DNA of 64,000 nucleotides from Streptomyces sp. NBC_01451 (lineage in GTDB: Bacteria; Actinomycetota; Actinomycetes; Streptomycetales; Streptomycetaceae), in assembly GCF_036227485.1 (NCBI RefSeq), contig NZ_CP109479.1:9114001-9178000 (forward strand), read 5' to 3'. The notes below the pieces were generated by a model, which saw only the letters and a program-made list of their open reading frames with translations, had not been told where the DNA came from and made no database searches. Shown here in pieces: positions 1 through 8,221 of the stretch. The translations under genes and the position numbers were made by a program. Each line of letters opens with the position of its first letter. Position 1 is the first letter of the stretch.

Positions 1-1
1 G

Positions 2-136
2 ACGATCACCGACGCGTACCGACAGGACCGCTACTGCCTGCCGCTGCGGGCGCGGCCGGACGACCGGTATGAGCAGCTCGTGCGGATCCGTCCACGGATC
101 GGCACCGGATACCGCCTCGTCCGCGACGTGTCCTGA
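2..136 (+). CDS. C-terminal end of an unidentified protein (partial at window edge)
   Basis: An open frame runs in from the left edge and stops at TGA 134-136, leaving the last 44 residues. The tail contains LVRIRPRIGTGYRLVRD, which is reminiscent of the end of a winged-helix domain (compare the VRGVGYRL endings of OmpR-type regulators). The piece is too short for a family call. The 127 bp after it hold no gene that I can support. Confidence 0.45.
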   Translation, partial: TITDAYRQDRYCLPLRARPDDRYEQLVRIRPRIGTGYRLVRDVS

Positions 137-263
137 CGGACGCGGTCCTCTGAAAGTCACCTCGCAGAGTGCCCGGCCCACCCGTCCGACCTGCTCCTAC
201 GGCCGGGGCCCGGGACTGTTCCACGGAAGACCAGCACCAGCCCGGACACGGAGGCCGGCTCAC

Positions 264-1496
264 ATGACTCCCAGCAGCCATCCCCGCATACCCTCTCCCG
301 GCAGGCCACGGCCTGCCTTCGGTCTCCAGGCGCACGTCCGCACGGCTTGTGCTCCCACGGTGGCCGCCGTCATCGCCTGCGTCCCGGGAGCGGTCATGAC
401 CGAATCGGACCATGACCCCGACACCGACCTGTGTCGCATCAGCGCCGACACCGACGGCCTCCTCTCCCTGCTGCGGCTGCGCACGCTCCTGCGTGAGCGC
501 CTCGGTACGGAACTGATCCACCTGGGCGATCCGGTCCTCGACGCCGCGGCCACCGGCAAGATCAGCCAACGGCTGTGTGTGCCCGTCGGCACCGCCCGGG
601 AGCGTGCCCTGCTCGACACCGAGGCCGACCACCGCGTCATCCAGCATCTGATCCTCAACCCCGACAGCGTCGACTCCTGTACGGGCAGGCGCCGCCGTAT
701 CGCACTGATCTCCAACGCCTCCGCTGTCGCCGACCTCGGCCCCCTGCCCGCTGCCACCGTCCTGCCGGGCCTGGAATCCACCGCCGCCCACCTGCGCCGC
801 GCCACCGGCCTGGACATCCACCCGCTGCCGGTCACCGCCCACACGCCCCAGGACCTGGCCACCACGGCCGCCGCACTGGCTCCCGGCTTCGCCGCACTGT
901 GCCTCTCGCACACCCATCCCGTCTACGTCGCCGCTGTTCGCGCCGCCTTGGAACACACCGGCACTCCGGTAGTGGACACCACCGGCCACGCCCACGCGGT
1001 CGCCGTGGCCGCCGCCACCCTCAATGCCCTGCGCCATAAAGCGGTCCCCACGAGGACCGCCCGCGTGATCCTCGCCGGCGCCGACCGCGGCGGAGACCTC
1101 TGTGGCCTCCTCCTCGCCCTCGGTGTCAGCAGCCTCACCCTGCATGAACCCGGCGCACCCCCCAAGGATCCGGCCCGCCCCGCCGACCTTCTCGTCGACC
1201 TGACCGGCCTGCCCGCCCCCGAGGACGGCACGCCCGTGCTGCGCGCCAGCCCCCAAGAGCTGCCCCCGCTCCAGGGGACCGCCCACCGGCCGCACCCGCT
1301 CCACGCTCTTCCGGCCCTGCTCGCCACCGCTGCACACACCCGGCGTCTCACCCACCACAATCTCCTGACCGCCACCCGTGCCCTGGCCGGGCTGGCCGGC
1401 CCTGGCCAGCTGCTTCCTTCCATCGACCAACCCGGGGTCGCCCAGGCCCTGACCGCCGCGCTGGCCCGCGACCCGGCGCACTCCACCGATGCCTGA
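264..1496 (+). CDS. Degenerate malic-enzyme-fold protein (probable pseudoenzyme)
   Basis: The 410-residue product aligns along its length with actinobacterial NAD malic enzymes, but the active site is gone. Residues about 144-187 (RRIALISNASAVADLGPL and the following stretch ending GLDIHPLP) match the VAVVTDGSAVLGLGNIGP...GVDAFP region. Residues about 205-257 (APGFA to VAVAAATLNALR) match APSFGGINLED...HDDQHGTAIVVLAALLNAL. The general-base Lys of the MEGK motif is Leu, the metal-binding Glu-Asp is Ser-His, the DDQHGTA signature is DTTGHAHA, and the YTPGVA Tyr is missing. The dinucleotide loop reads AGADRGGDL instead of SGAGAAG. The chosen ATG follows GGAGG at 250-254; a second good start is ATG 396 behind GGGAG, giving 366 residues. 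Family membership is fairly secure. Loss of catalysis is inferred, and the role is unknown. Confidence 0.75.
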   Translation: MTPSSHPRIPSPGRPRPAFGLQAHVRTACAPTVAAVIACVPGAVMTESDHDPDTDLCRISADTDGLLSLLRLRTLLRERLGTELIHLGDPVLDAAATGKISQRLCVPVGTARERALLDTEADHRVIQHLILNPDSVDSCTGRRRRIALISNASAVADLGPLPAATVLPGLESTAAHLRRATGLDIHPLPVTAHTPQDLATTAAALAPGFAALCLSHTHPVYVAAVRAALEHTGTPVVDTTGHAHAVAVAAATLNALRHKAVPTRTARVILAGADRGGDLCGLLLALGVSSLTLHEPGAPPKDPARPADLLVDLTGLPAPEDGTPVLRASPQELPPLQGTAHRPHPLHALPALLATAAHTRRLTHHNLLTATRALAGLAGPGQLLPSIDQPGVAQALTAALARDPAHSTDA

Positions 1497-1811
1497 GCCC
1501 GCGACCGCCGCAGGACACCCATGACGAACCCTCACTCGGGGGCAGCCCGAGCACATCACGGACAAAGACACCGCGACGAACCGTCCGCCGCCTGGCCGCT
1601 CTGACACCGAGGCTGCGCGGCTGCTCTCGGGCCACCCAGGGCGGCGGGTGTAGTCATAACGTGAAGGGGGCCGCGTCTGGCACGCCGTGCACATGAAGGA
1701 GTACGGCCGCCTGACCGTGCGCGCCCCGGCGCAGGCTGTGGCGCCGTCCGTCCGTGACGTTCGCTTCGCCCGCAAGATTGATACAGGCACACTGCGAGTG
1801 GAGCGTGACGG
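1497..1811. other. Intergenic stretch, no gene recognised
   Basis: These 315 bp lie between the malic-enzyme-like gene and the aldo/keto reductase remnant. Open frames exist, but none resembles a known family. The stretch may have held the lost N-terminal half of the reductase, but I cannot trace it in any frame. Confidence 0.4.
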
Positions 1812-2628
1812 GCTTGCTACGACTACGTCGCCGTCATGCGCTCGGTCGAGGACAGCTGTCAGCGGCTGGGCATCTTGGAGATCGACTTCGTCTTCGTGCA
1901 CGACACCGGCTCCGATCGCCTTGGCGACACGACGCATGGGAGCAGCAGTTCGACCTGGCAGTGAACGGCTGCTTTCGGGCTCTCGCCGAGTCACATGACC
2001 AGGGGGTCATCTACGCGTGGGACCTGGGCAACAACGTTGTGGAGCCCGAAGCGCGATCAAGGAGGCGGACCGCGACATCATCCAGACCGCCGGACGATAC
2101 ACACTTCTTGAGCAGCCGGCACTCGACGAGTTGTTCCCCCTGTGCGCCGAGCGCGACATCCCCGTCATGGTCGGAGACGTCTACAACTCCGGCATCCTGG
2201 CCGGCGGAAACCGTTACGACTACACCGAAGCCGCACCGGACATGATCGCGAAACGGGACCGCATCCAGCGGATCTGCGTCGGCCACGGCGTCGACATCCG
2301 GGCGGCGGCACTCCGGTTCGGCGCTGCTCACCCTGCGGTCTCAACCGTCCTGGCCGGTGGCAAGTACCCCGAAAGGGCCCGCGAGAAGGCTGGGTTCATG
2401 TGTGTCGCCGTACCGTCGGCGTTGTGGCAGGAACTGAAGGGCGAGGGAAAGATCTTCCTGCCGGCTTCGGTGCCCTGGGAGTCGGTAGGCACGCTGGGAG
2501 CGGTCTTGACGCTCTGCGCGTCGATGGCGCAAGCCGTGGGCTCGGCAGCGCGTCCTTTCTGCTCACGGACCATTCGGTGCAGGCGGACGCCGAGTTCGCT
2601 GACCTGGAACCACCTACTCACGGATTAG
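1812..2628 (+). pseudogene. Frameshifted, N-truncated aldo/keto reductase (L-fucose / D-threo-aldose dehydrogenase type)
   Basis: Three successive frames together give one recognisable reductase. Frame 3, from about 1815, reads YDYVAVMRSVEDSCQRLGIL and LEIDFVFVHDTGSDRLGDT. Frame 2, from 1937, reads WEQQFDLAVNGCFRALAES and VIYAWDLGNNVVEP. Frame 1, from 2053, reads IKEADRDIIQTAGRYTLLEQ and on through VGDVYNSGILAGG and AAHPAVSTVLAGGKYPERA. The breaks lie at about 1930-1937 and 2050-2053. The N-terminal half, with the catalytic Tyr and Asp region, is absent, and the tail after about 2460 no longer resembles the family. This subfamily oxidises L-fucose, D-threo-aldoses or pyridoxal with NAD(P). 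At least two indels plus truncation make function implausible. A GH95 fucosidase scrap lies 3.6 kb away. Confidence 0.8.
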
Positions 2629-2877
2629 GAACTGCCGCGGGACTTGAAGTCCGTCGGTTGCAGAGCCGTCGCCACGGCCGCGACACCCCTCGTGACCTGC
2701 GCTGTACCAATGTGCCAACTATCTCTCTGAATCTGCGCCACCCGCGCTGAAGTTACTTGGCATCAGTGCAGGTCACGAACGTTGCCTAGTGCCAACTATC
2801 AATCCTGGTCACAGGCGGCGGTTGTCAACGAGCGACGCTCCTGCCGTCGGCCGGGGCGTCGCGCGAGATGATCCGTT

Positions 2878-4146
2878 TCAGGATGCCTTCTGGTCGGCGG
2901 GTTTCTGGATCCCGGTGGTCACCCGTGCCCCTCGGACGAGCACCGGGAGCCACAGGAGACATGCCATCAGGGGGACCGCGGCGTAGGTGGCCATGCCCGC
3001 ACTGGAGCCGAACTCGTCCATGAGCGCGCCGAGGACGAGATAGCCGATGCCGATGAGCGCCGACTCCACGAACGCGATCATCGACAGCAGGCTCGCCCGG
3101 TGGCGCGACGGCACCGCCTCGTTGAACACGTTGTCCACGATCACGGCGGTGATCTCGGGAATTCCGACCAGGGCCAGGAACGCGGCGATGGTGACCCAGA
3201 CAAGGCCGAGGCCGCTGAGGCCGAGCGCCGCGGCGAGCGTCAGGAGAGACACCGGGACGACGGCCCGATACCCGATGCGCCGGTCCGCGCGGTCCGACAG
3301 CAGCGGAGTGAGTCCGCCGGCGAAGAATCCCGCCGCTATGACCACGCCGACCAATGCGGTGCCCGCTCCCTGATCGGAGAGGGTCTTCTGGGTAAAAATG
3401 ATGTACGGCGTCAACGTCGCGTGCATCAATCCGGACACCATGACAAGCGTCACGAGCGCCGGCGTGGCGACCCGGAGCATCGCCCGCCACGCTGTGGCGT
3501 CGCCGTGCTCCTCGGCTCCGTCCTGCTCGTCCACCGCGTCCGCGCCACGGATCTCGGGCACCCGTGACATCAGCACCACCACGGCCAGGACAAGGCACGC
3601 CGCCGAACCGACGTAGACGACTCCCCAGGAAATCTGCTGCAGTTGGCCGCCGAGGACGATGGCGGCTCCCGAGGTGACCGTCCCGAGCATGGTGAACCGG
3701 GACTTGATCCTGACGTAGTCGGCCGTTGCCCCACGACGCACGAGCAGGTCGTACAGCAGGGCGGTGTCCGAACCGGACACACACGCCATGCCCACGCCCT
3801 GGCCGATGAACAGCGGCAGGAACACCCAGTAGTTGGAGGACGCCACCTGACCGAGCAGGCATCCGGCTGTCAGCATCTGGCCGATCACGATGCTGGCACG
3901 CCTGCCTATTCGGTCGGCGATGACTCCCGTCGGCAACTCCGCGAGTCCACTCACCAGGTAGAGCAGTGTCTGCAGAAGGGCCACTTGCCCGACGGAGAAG
4001 CCTCGCTGATAAAGGAAGATGACGAATACGCCGCGCTGGAACAGCGTGTTGGCGAGCACGGCGTATAGGTAGAACGGGCGCGTCACACCTCGTGCTGCGT
4101 CGTCGACTGCAGCCGACCCGTCAAGGGCCTCCGTGGTGCCGGTCAT
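2878..4146 (-). CDS. MFS transporter
   Basis: The 422-residue protein has about 12 hydrophobic segments in two halves and the MFS loop 2-3 signature GVIADRIGRRASIVIG. A charged central loop (about residues 205-225, rich in D/E) separates the halves, and the second half carries the related GGLTPLLSDRADRRIG. It should exchange or export a small molecule across the cytoplasmic membrane; the substrate is not readable. The start at 4146 (MTGTTEALDG) is preceded by AGGGAG. The longer frame to 4230 adds only an Arg-rich, non-membrane leader. The gene stands alone on the minus strand, 400 bp downstream of the cupin ORF. Confidence 0.85.
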   Translation of the reverse strand: MTGTTEALDGSAAVDDAARGVTRPFYLYAVLANTLFQRGVFVIFLYQRGFSVGQVALLQTLLYLVSGLAELPTGVIADRIGRRASIVIGQMLTAGCLLGQVASSNYWVFLPLFIGQGVGMACVSGSDTALLYDLLVRRGATADYVRIKSRFTMLGTVTSGAAIVLGGQLQQISWGVVYVGSAACLVLAVVVLMSRVPEIRGADAVDEQDGAEEHGDATAWRAMLRVATPALVTLVMVSGLMHATLTPYIIFTQKTLSDQGAGTALVGVVIAAGFFAGGLTPLLSDRADRRIGYRAVVPVSLLTLAAALGLSGLGLVWVTIAAFLALVGIPEITAVIVDNVFNEAVPSRHRASLLSMIAFVESALIGIGYLVLGALMDEFGSSAGMATYAAVPLMACLLWLPVLVRGARVTTGIQKPADQKAS

Positions 4147-4548
4147 GCCGCGGGCTCCCTGGTGACTCCGGTGATCATCAGTGCTGGGCCTCCGCCGCCG
4201 ACCGGAACCTCCAGTCCATGCTTCGCGCACTATATTGGGCGGTCTCCAAGCCCGATGGTCGCGCGGCAGACTCGGGTGCCCCGGGAACTCGCGGGCGCCA
4301 TCGTCACCTTCGAGTCCCGCACTCGGTCAAGGCCACCATCACCTGGTTCGTAACGGCAAAGAGGGCCCACCGCAACGCGGTGACCAGGACGAACCAGCCC
4401 ACACCCACCTGCAGCCCGCCGCCCTGCTCCGCGATCCGGTCCGCGGTGTCCTCCGGGGTGGAGATCCGGCGACCGCGAGTGGATGATCGCCGGGTCGATC
4501 CGGGGTTCGCGGCGCGGTGCGGCACCAGCCACGCGGATGCGGATTCAG
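4147..4548. other. Gene-poor stretch with a possible membrane-protein scrap
   Basis: These 402 bp lie between the MFS gene and the cupin ORF. On the minus strand, 4459 to 4304 reads about 50 residues including QVGVGWFVLVTALRWALFAV, a plausible transmembrane segment. It has the look of the first helix of a small four-helix membrane protein, but lacks a proper start and the rest of the protein. I read it as a remnant or chance. No terminator or operator stands out. Confidence 0.3.
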
Positions 4549-5391
4549 TCAGCCGGCGGACACATAGACCTTTCGCAGGGGGGAGCGGACCTCCCACTCG
4601 GTCCGTTCCCCCGCGTGCAGACGTACGACGACGCCAGGGGTGAGCTCGATGCTCTCCCCGGTCTCGAATCGCACGGTCGCGTCTCCTTCGAGTACGACGA
4701 AGAGCTCGTCGACCTCGACATCGCGGACCGTGCCGACGGTCAATGCCCACAGGCCGAGTTCCGCGCCGCCCACCTCACCCAGAGTCCTCGCGGCTGCCAC
4801 TGGGCGTCCGGCGAGGATGTCGCCCTCCTCCAGCGGCAACGGGGTGAGCTCGACCTCGTGTGCATTGACCCAACGGTCCATCACGACACCACCATCCTTG
4901 GATTCACATCCTGTCAGTTCTCCTCGATCATGAGGTCGGCCGTCGGAACCATGGCGCATGAGCAGGTCGAGCCCGCACACGCGAAGGTGCTCGTCTGCAT
5001 TCCTGGGGGTGGTTGCCATCCTTGTATTTCGACGTGGCGGTCGAACGACGCGTTGACGTCCCAGCCGCCGACCAGCTTGCTCAAGCTGCGGATCGAGGTA
5101 CCCGCCCACTACGGGTCGGTCGAGGCAGACCCGCGGCAGGTCATGAACGCCAGGGCCCTCCGACACGACGATGTTCGTCGTGTGATGAGCCCGCGCGTGC
5201 CCCTCGCCACCCAGGACCGCGGTGACCGCCGCCGGCCCGACGGCCGTTTCGAGACCGAAGGCGCCGGCGTCCCACACCGCGTCCTCGGTGAGGACTTCGC
5301 CGAGCCGGTCCAGCTCGTGGTCGTCCATGATGTGACCCCACAGGGCCAGCACCCGTGCTGTTTCGACGGTGTCCTCGTTCGTGGGTCTCAT
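4549..5391 (-). CDS. SnoaL-like / cupin open frame, probably a frame-broken pair
   Basis: The 280-residue frame begins with a good SnoaL-like (NTF2-fold) start, residues 1-72 (ARVLALWGHIMDDHELDRLG and onward to VSEGPG). It ends with a cupin, residues about 172-280 (VDELFVVLEGDATVRFETGE, GVVVRLHAGERTEWEVRSP). The middle, residues 73-165, is Arg/Pro-rich and resembles nothing. Another minus-strand frame there, ending at TGA 4916-4914, contains KLVGGWDVNASFDRHVEIQ, which fits a SnoaL C-terminal strand better. I therefore suspect an indel near 5100-5170 that split the SnoaL gene and fused its head in frame to the cupin. The cupin alone could start at ATG 4881. RBS GGAGGAG lies before 5391. The frame is 36 bp downstream of the SDR gene, so the two are likely cotranscribed. 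Confidence 0.6.
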   Translation of the reverse strand: MRPTNEDTVETARVLALWGHIMDDHELDRLGEVLTEDAVWDAGAFGLETAVGPAAVTAVLGGEGHARAHHTTNIVVSEGPGVHDLPRVCLDRPVVGGYLDPQLEQAGRRLGRQRVVRPPRRNTRMATTPRNADEHLRVCGLDLLMRHGSDGRPHDRGELTGCESKDGGVVMDRWVNAHEVELTPLPLEEGDILAGRPVAAARTLGEVGGAELGLWALTVGTVRDVEVDELFVVLEGDATVRFETGESIELTPGVVVRLHAGERTEWEVRSPLRKVYVSAG

Positions 5392-5427
5392 GTCGTCGTT
5401 TTTCTCCTCCGTGCCGCACGAAAAGGT

Positions 5428-6177
5428 TCAGGCGCCGCTGAGCATGGCGAGGGCCTGGTCGTATGCGCCGTTGGCCTCCGCGTAACGGACGAACTCGGCG
5501 CGCTCAACGACGAGTTCCTTGGCGTCCGGCTGCTCGCGCAGAAGGCCGAGGGTCTCGGCAAGGAACTCGTCCAGCGGCATGGAGTTCGGGGAGTCCTGCT
5601 GGCCGAGCAGGGTCGTGCGCACGCCGGGCGGAGCCACCTCGATGACCTGGACGCCGGCGTCGGCCCCGGCGAGCTGGACGCGCAGGCTCGCGGAGAAGGA
5701 GCGCAGGGCTGCCTCGGTCGCGTTGTAGGTGGGGGTGATCGGCAGTGGGACGAAGGCCAGCGCGGACGTGATGTTCATGACGGCCGCGTCGTCCTTGCCG
5801 ATCAGGAGGGGCAGGAAGGCGTACGTCACCCGGATCGTGCCGAGCAGGTTGACCGTGACGTGGTCCTCGGCGATCGAGAGGTCGGCCGGGTCGAGGAGGT
5901 TCTCCCGCAGCATGATGCCGGCGTTGTCGACCAGGACGTTCAGCTTCGGGTGACTCGTCGCCGCGGTCTCACGGGCCCGGGCGATCGAGTCGGGGTCGGC
6001 GACGTCGAGAACGAGCGCGTCGATGCCCGGGCGCTGGGCCGTGATCTCGTCGAGGAGTTCCTCGCGCCGACCGGCGACGATCACCTTGTTGCCCTCCTCG
6101 TGCAGGCGTACGGCGAGTCCGCGGCCGATGCCCGAGGTGCCGCCGGTGATCGGGATCGTGTTGCCGGTGATCTTCAT
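5428..6177 (-). CDS. Short-chain dehydrogenase/reductase with Lys-to-Glu active-site change
   Basis: The 249-residue DltE-like SDR has the cofactor loop TGGTSGIG (11-18), a DNAG motif (84-87) in place of NNAG, and Ser138 in NITSAL. The catalytic tetrad motif reads Y151-N-A-T-E155, so the Lys of YxxxK is Glu (codon GAG, plus-strand CTC at 5713-5715). In active SDRs that Lys binds the nicotinamide ribose and lowers the Tyr pKa, so the enzyme is probably weak or inactive. The rest of the fold is intact. AGGAGAAG precedes the ATG. It is the first gene of a minus-strand unit with the SnoaL/cupin frame. Confidence 0.85.
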   Translation of the reverse strand: MKITGNTIPITGGTSGIGRGLAVRLHEEGNKVIVAGRREELLDEITAQRPGIDALVLDVADPDSIARARETAATSHPKLNVLVDNAGIMLRENLLDPADLSIAEDHVTVNLLGTIRVTYAFLPLLIGKDDAAVMNITSALAFVPLPITPTYNATEAALRSFSASLRVQLAGADAGVQVIEVAPPGVRTTLLGQQDSPNSMPLDEFLAETLGLLREQPDAKELVVERAEFVRYAEANGAYDQALAMLSGA

Positions 6178-6258
6178 GGGGGTTCTTCTCCTTGGCTGTG
6201 GCGGCCCGGTGAGCGCCCGCGGTTCGGCCGTAGGAGCGCCTGTGCGAAGGCGGGAGAG

Positions 6259-6482
6259 GAAGGTTTGTCCATGGATCGGCGGTCCCTGCCTGTACCCGCT
6301 CCGCCGGAGGACTGGAAGGCCCAGGAATCCTTCACCGGGCCGCGCGTCCGCGGCGGCTACGAGGTCGGCTGTGAGTGGCGGAACGGGAAGGCCACGGCGT
6401 ACGTCATCGTGGCCGACCGGGCGCGGAACCGGAGCGACGTCACCGTGCGGGTGAACGGTGCTGAGGAGGAAGAAGGTTTGTC
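6259..6482. repeat. 11-bp direct repeats bracketing the GH95 scrap
   Basis: GAAGGTTTGTC occurs at 6259-6269 and again at 6472-6482. The fucosidase fragment lies exactly between the copies, and the second copy touches the expected stop of the response regulator. The surrounding purine-rich sequence (GAGAGGAAGG and GAGGAAGAAGG) is also similar. Such short repeats fit capture or deletion by microhomology. Confidence 0.6.
6271..6471 (+). pseudogene. C-terminal fragment of a GH95-type alpha-L-fucosidase
   Basis: The frame from ATG 6271 reads SLPVPAPPEDWKAQESFTGP, RVRGGYEVGCEWRNGKATAY and then a beta-strand tail. This matches the C-terminal domain of GH95 fucosidases (typically LPALPxAWxxGxVxGLRARGGYEVDxxWxxG). 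Only about 65 residues remain; the catalytic (alpha/alpha)6 domain is absent. The frame runs on into sequence antisense to the response regulator. It is a non-functional scrap whose family call rests on one conserved motif block. Confidence 0.6.
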
Positions 6483-7133
6483 AGGGGGTGAGTCCCGCGT
6501 CGCGGGCCAGGAGGGCGCGGCCTGGACGCGGTTGGTGACCTCCAGTGCGGTCAGGACGCGGCTGACGTGGGCTTTGACGGTGCTCTCGCGCATGCCGAGG
6601 CGGGTGGCGATGTCGGCGTTGGTGTCGCCGTGGGCGAGGAGGGTGAGTACGTCGCGTTCGCGGGGGGTGAGCCGGTCCAGCCGGGCTTTGGCGGCGGTTG
6701 CCTCGGGCTGGTTGGTGGCGTGGTAGCGGTCGATGAGTCGGCGGGCGGCGGTGGGGTGGAGCATGGCGGAGCCGGCGGCGACCAGGTGGACGGCGCGCAG
6801 GATTTCGGCGGGGTCGGTGTCCTTGAGCAGGAAGCCGTCGGCTCCGGCGGCGAGGGCGTCGTAGACGTACTCGTCGAGGTCGAAGGTGGTCAGGGTGATC
6901 ACCTTCGGCGGGTGGGGGAGGGCTCGCAGCCGGGCGGTGGCGGTGATGCCGTCCATGCGGGGCATGCGGACGTCGACGAGGGCGACGTCGATGTGGTGGG
7001 CGGTGGCCTGTTCGATGGCTTCCAGGCCGTCGGTGGCCTGGGCGACGACCTCGATGCCGGGGTCGTCGGCGAGGAGGTCGGCCAGGCCGAGGCGGACCAG
7101 GGCGTCGTCGTCGACGATCATGGTGCGGATCAT
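6357..7133 (-). CDS. NarL-family response regulator with frameshifted C-terminus
   Basis: The receiver domain (residues 1-118) has acidic D8-D10, phospho-acceptor D54 in VALVDVRMPRMDG and K104. A LuxR-type HTH (about 152-206) follows, with LTPRERDVLTLLA and STVKAHVSRVLTALEVTNRVQ. After NRVQAA the family normally ends LLARDAGLTP and stops. Here one extra base in the G/C run at about 6510-6520 shifts the frame, so the normal TGA (6483-6481) is missed and about 50 foreign residues are added, antisense to the fucosidase scrap. The DNA-binding helices precede the break, so function may survive. ATG 7133 overlaps the kinase stop (ATGA). It could also be an assembly error. Confidence 0.85.
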   Translation of the reverse strand: MIRTMIVDDDALVRLGLADLLADDPGIEVVAQATDGLEAIEQATAHHIDVALVDVRMPRMDGITATARLRALPHPPKVITLTTFDLDEYVYDALAAGADGFLLKDTDPAEILRAVHLVAAGSAMLHPTAARRLIDRYHATNQPEATAAKARLDRLTPRERDVLTLLAHGDTNADIATRLGMRESTVKAHVSRVLTALEVTNRVQAAPSWPATRDSPPDKPSSSSAPFTRTVTSLRFRARSATMTYAVAFPFRHSQPTS

Positions 7134-8077
7134 GTGCGGGTGCCGTTCTGTTGGACGCCGGCGGGGTGGGGGATGCCTGCGGTCAGCCGCCAGGCGCCCG
7201 CGCCGGCCGGTCCGGAGTCGAGGTGCCCGCCGAGGGCGGTGACGCGTTCGCGCAGGCCGATGAGTCCGTATCCGCTGCCGACGGTGTCCGTGCGGGGAGC
7301 GCCGGCGGGGTTGGTGACCTCGACGAGGGTGGCGGGCGGCCCGTAGCCGATGCGCACGGTCACCGCAGCGCCGTCGGCGTGCTTGCGGGCATTGGTCAGA
7401 GCTTCCTGGACGATGCGGTACACGGCCAGACGGTGGGTGGTGGGAGCCTGTTCGGGACGGCCGTCGGTGGTCAGGTCGATGTGCTGGCCGGCGGCGCGCG
7501 CCTCGTCGGCCAGTACCTCCACTTCCCTCATCATCGGTGTGAGGGTGTCGCCGGCCGGCGCGGCGTCGGGGTCGCGCAGCACGCCGAGAACGTCGCGCAG
7601 ATCGGTGAGTGCCTCGACGGAGGTCGTGCGCAGCAGTGCGAGGCGTTCGGCGACCGGTGCGGGCAGTGTGTCGCTCCGGGTGGCCAGGGCACCGGTGTGC
7701 AGGGCGATCAGGCTCAGGCGGTGGGCCAGGACGTCGTGCATCTCGGCGGCGATTCGGGACCGTTCCGTGATGCGGGCCGCCTCCTCGCGCAGCCGCGCCT
7801 CGACGCTCAGGTGCTCGACGTCGGCCGCCAGCGCCAGAAGCAGACGGCGCCGGCTGCCCAGCCACAGCCCGACGAGCACGGCCAGCACCGGCAGGACCAC
7901 CGTGGCCGCGTAGGACTGGCCCGTCCACAGGGAGGTGGCCCGGTAGCTGAGCAGGTTGGCACCCAGCGCGGCGACAGCACAGCCCACCGCGATCCGCGCC
8001 CGGCGGTCCACGGCCAGGTCGTACAGGACGACCGCCAGCATGGGCAGCAGCAACGATCCCCACCAGGCCGTGGCCAC
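7130..8077 (-). CDS. NarL-type sensor histidine kinase, N-terminally shortened
   Basis: The 315-residue kinase has two or three transmembrane segments (about 5-45 and 58-74) and a HisKA_3 motif, RSRIAAEMHDVLAHRLSLIA, with phospho-acceptor H114. A HATPase domain follows, with the N-box VYRIVQEALTNARKHADG and the glycine box GSGYGLIGLRERV. It should autophosphorylate and pass phosphate to the regulator whose start codon overlaps its stop. Family members usually have four to six N-terminal helices. Here the only start is GTG 8077, and the in-frame sequence upstream (AALRWPAAPVLV) still looks like kinase but has no start. The first helices therefore seem lost where the TetR gene now begins. Confidence 0.82.
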   Translation of the reverse strand: MATAWWGSLLLPMLAVVLYDLAVDRRARIAVGCAVAALGANLLSYRATSLWTGQSYAATVVLPVLAVLVGLWLGSRRRLLLALAADVEHLSVEARLREEAARITERSRIAAEMHDVLAHRLSLIALHTGALATRSDTLPAPVAERLALLRTTSVEALTDLRDVLGVLRDPDAAPAGDTLTPMMREVEVLADEARAAGQHIDLTTDGRPEQAPTTHRLAVYRIVQEALTNARKHADGAAVTVRIGYGPPATLVEVTNPAGAPRTDTVGSGYGLIGLRERVTALGGHLDSGPAGAGAWRLTAGIPHPAGVQQNGTRT

Positions 8078-8221
8078 GGTGACCAGTACCGGAGCGGCGG
8101 GCCAGCGCAGCGCTGCTGCCGAGATTGCTTCAGTGCCGTCGTGCCGGAGATCCGGAAATACTCATCCGCCTGCCTGGAGCCGTACTGGCACGCGAAGTGG
8201 ATAGGGTAATCCGATTGGTAA

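Noticed and set aside
2712..2800. Direct repeat GTGCCAACTATC (2712-2723 and 2789-2800) as the ends of a mobile element
   Set aside because: Only 65 bp lie between the copies, with no terminal inverted repeats or transposase remnant; it may be a simple duplication.
4914..5084. A 56-residue minus-strand frame (TTG start) with a Ser/Thr/Cys-rich tail (STFACAGSTCSC) as a RiPP precursor
   Set aside because: There is no RBS, no modifying enzyme nearby, and its first half fits the lost C-terminus of the SnoaL-like gene, so it is better read as frameshift debris.
4483..6726. A 747-residue plus-strand frame across the SDR, SnoaL and cupin genes
   Set aside because: It is antisense to clear protein families, and its composition is the usual high-GC shadow; only its segment at 6271-6471 matches a real family.
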